Assembly (NCBI GenBank): GCA_031180665.1 | Contig: JAPSLP010000033.1 | Span: forward strand, 1 to 60,275 | Length of the DNA: 60,275 nucleotides | Direction of reading: 5' to 3' | Source: Cupriavidus sp. | Lineage (GTDB): Bacteria; Pseudomonadota; Gammaproteobacteria; Burkholderiales; Burkholderiaceae | In this document: positions 59,322 through 60,275 of the stretch, piece by piece | How the letters are laid out: each line of letters starts with the position of its first letter | Numbering within the stretch: position 1 is the stretch's first letter | Program-made: the position numbers and the translations under genes | The notes under the pieces: model-generated | What the model was told of the DNA's origin: nothing | What the model saw: only the letters and a program-made list of their open reading frames with translations | Database searches by the model: none

Positions 59322-59893
59322 CGGCTCACCTCGTCGTTCGCAGTTGCGGCGTCCGATGCCTGCCGCGCATCGTCCTGCCGCAGCACGCTCAGCAAGGCGT
59401 CGAGCCGTGCCGGTGTCACGCCGCCATGCAGCTCGGTGCCGGCCATCAGCGCCGGCCCCACGGCGCACTGGCCCAGGCAGTAGACCGGCTCCAGCGTGAT
59501 CGCGCCGTCCGCGCTGGTCTGGTGCCAGCCGCAGCCGAGCTCGCGCTGCGCATGGTCGGCCAGCGCATCGGCGCCCACCGCCTGGCAGGCCTCGGCGCGG
59601 CACAACTGCAACACGTGCCGTCCGGCGGGCCGGTCGCGGAAATGGTGGTAGAAGCTGATCACGCCATGGACCTCGGCGCGCGACAGGTTCAGCGCGCGGG
59701 CGATGGCGGGCACCGCATCCGGCGGGACGAAGCCGAGGGCGTCCTGGACGTCATGCAGGATCGGCAGCAAGGCGCCGGGCTGGTGCTGGCGCGCGCGCAG
59801 GATCGCCGCGATGCGCTCCGCGGCATCGGGCGCCGTGACTGCGGCCGCCGGCGCCTTCGTCGCCGCACCATCCAAATAGGCTATTTTTTGCAT
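59318..59893 (-). CDS. fdsG: NAD-dependent formate dehydrogenase gamma subunit FdsG
   Basis: 191-aa NuoE-like subunit with a thioredoxin-fold [2Fe-2S] domain: LPILHDVQDALGFVPPDAVPAIARALNLSRAEVHGVISFYHHFRDRPAGRHVLQLCRAEACQAVGAD and VYCLGQCAVGPALM supply the Cys ligands. First gene of the fds operon. Its start codon lies inside a 22-bp motif (59876-59897) that is mirrored at fdsR. No ribosome site is obvious. Confidence 0.94.
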   Translation of the reverse strand: MQKIAYLDGAATKAPAAAVTAPDAAERIAAILRARQHQPGALLPILHDVQDALGFVPPDAVPAIARALNLSRAEVHGVISFYHHFRDRPAGRHVLQLCRAEACQAVGADALADHAQRELGCGWHQTSADGAITLEPVYCLGQCAVGPALMAGTELHGGVTPARLDALLSVLRQDDARQASDAATANDEVSR

Positions 59894-59897
59894 ATTG
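59876..59897 (-). promoter_or_regulatory. CAATATGC-N9-CCTAT motif over the fdsG start
   Basis: On the minus strand the sequence is CAATATGC, nine bases, CCTAT; the fdsG ATG is inside CAATATG. An oppositely oriented copy overlaps the fdsR start (59993-60014). Possible regulator site; FdsR is the obvious candidate. Confidence 0.5.
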
Positions 59898-59992
59898 TCG
59901 GGACTCCATCCCGGCCGCCTCGCGCGCCAACTGACGTCATAGCCCCGGGTTTTTCGCTATGCCGGGACTATAGGCAGCCCGCGCGAGGGCGG

Positions 59993-60014
59993 CAATATGC
60001 TATTTTTCGCCTAT
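59993..60014 (+). promoter_or_regulatory. CAATATGC-N9-CCTAT motif over the fdsR start
   Basis: Plus-strand copy of the motif at fdsG, with the same 13 fixed bases and same spacing; the fdsR ATG starts at its end (60013). A related TTTTTCGCTATG also occurs at 59950-59961, midway in the gap. The three together suggest autoregulated divergent control. Confidence 0.5.
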
Positions 60015-60275
60015 GTTAAGGATCGCCATCCATCCGCACCTGCAGGTGCGCGACGACAGCAACGGCACCGGGCCGCTCGATGTATCGCGGCTGGTCACCC
60101 TGCTCGCCCATATCGAACGCACCGGCAGCATCCGCCAATCGTGCGAGGCGATCGGGCTGTCGTACCGCTATGCCTGGGGCCTGCTCGAAGATGCGCAGTC
60201 GCTGTTCGGCGGCCCGCTGATCGACAAGCGCCGCGGCCGCGGCAGCGTGCTGACGCCGCTGTCGCAGCAACTGGT
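60013..60275 (+). CDS. fdsR: FdsR-type LysR/ModE-like regulator of formate dehydrogenase, partial
   Basis: The first 87 codons are visible before the window ends. The start reads MLRIAIHPHLQVRD, then the helix-turn-helix VTLLAHIERTGSIRQSCEAIGLSYRYAWGLLEDAQ and a wing GGPLIDKRRGRGSVLTPL. The N-terminus is of the ModE/LysR-type winged helix. Divergent from fdsG, as fdsR is in Cupriavidus necator, where it controls the fds operon. Effector domain not visible. Confidence 0.85.
   Translation, partial: MLRIAIHPHLQVRDDSNGTGPLDVSRLVTLLAHIERTGSIRQSCEAIGLSYRYAWGLLEDAQSLFGGPLIDKRRGRGSVLTPLSQQL

Overview
The window is about 60 kb of high-GC chromosomal DNA from a betaproteobacterium of the Burkholderiaceae. 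Cupriavidus or a close Ralstonia relative is the best guess. The reasons are the fdsGBAC(fdhD)D formate dehydrogenase operon with a divergent fdsR regulator, the dctA-dctBD layout, a CIRCE-controlled groES, a split pqiA-pqiA-pqiB-pqiC cluster, and dispersed GC-rich hairpin repeats. Genus is inferred from gene content, not from a search.

Layout. 1-240: start of groES (minus strand) with its sigma70 promoter and CIRCE operator. 465-5300: minus-strand operon of an alpha-glucosidase, a trehalose-synthase-like GH13, an ASRT-family small-molecule binding protein and a TIGR03885-type flavin oxidoreductase, with an ArsR-like regulator upstream (5534-5824). 6006-8787: two-subunit molybdenum hydroxylase. 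9171-16046: small membrane protein, MASE1-PAS-GGDEF-EAL protein, unrecognised 585-aa protein, cupin. 16070-21319: dctA with two operator palindromes and a sigma54 promoter, then dctB-dctD. 21660-36597: capsule island (alpha/beta hydrolase-TPR protein, acyltransferase, KpsS, KpsC, a 1198-aa multidomain protein, KpsD, KpsE, KpsT, KpsM, KdsD/KpsF). The left part, about 21.6-31.1 kb, has clearly lower GC and looks horizontally acquired. 37032-40142: small unknown protein, then ornithine cyclodeaminase and an ArgZ-type arginine dihydrolase-like enzyme divergent from an Lrp/AsnC regulator. 40197-40600: array of about seven 62-bp hairpin repeats. 40733-44631: pqi lipid-transport cluster. 44714-46940: deoxyribosyltransferase-like protein, 2-hydroxyacid dehydrogenase, membrane LuxR-type protein. 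46992-50375: modABC with a ModE operator, and convergent modE. 50558-53558: HPP-CBS protein, stand-alone GT51, MgtC, orphan HigA. 53613-60275: fds operon and partial fdsR.

Molybdenum is a recurring theme: molybdate import (modABC), sensing (ModE), FdhD, a Mo formate dehydrogenase and a Mo hydroxylase all lie in this window. The best candidates for new biology are the 1198-aa capsule protein (possibly the chain-building enzyme of a capsule locus with few sugar-building genes), the GH13/ASRT/flavin-oxidoreductase operon, the separated arginine dihydrolase plus ornithine cyclodeaminase pair, and mirrored 22-bp motifs lying on both start codons of the fds/fdsR divergon. No rRNA, tRNA, CRISPR array, prophage or IS transposase was seen.
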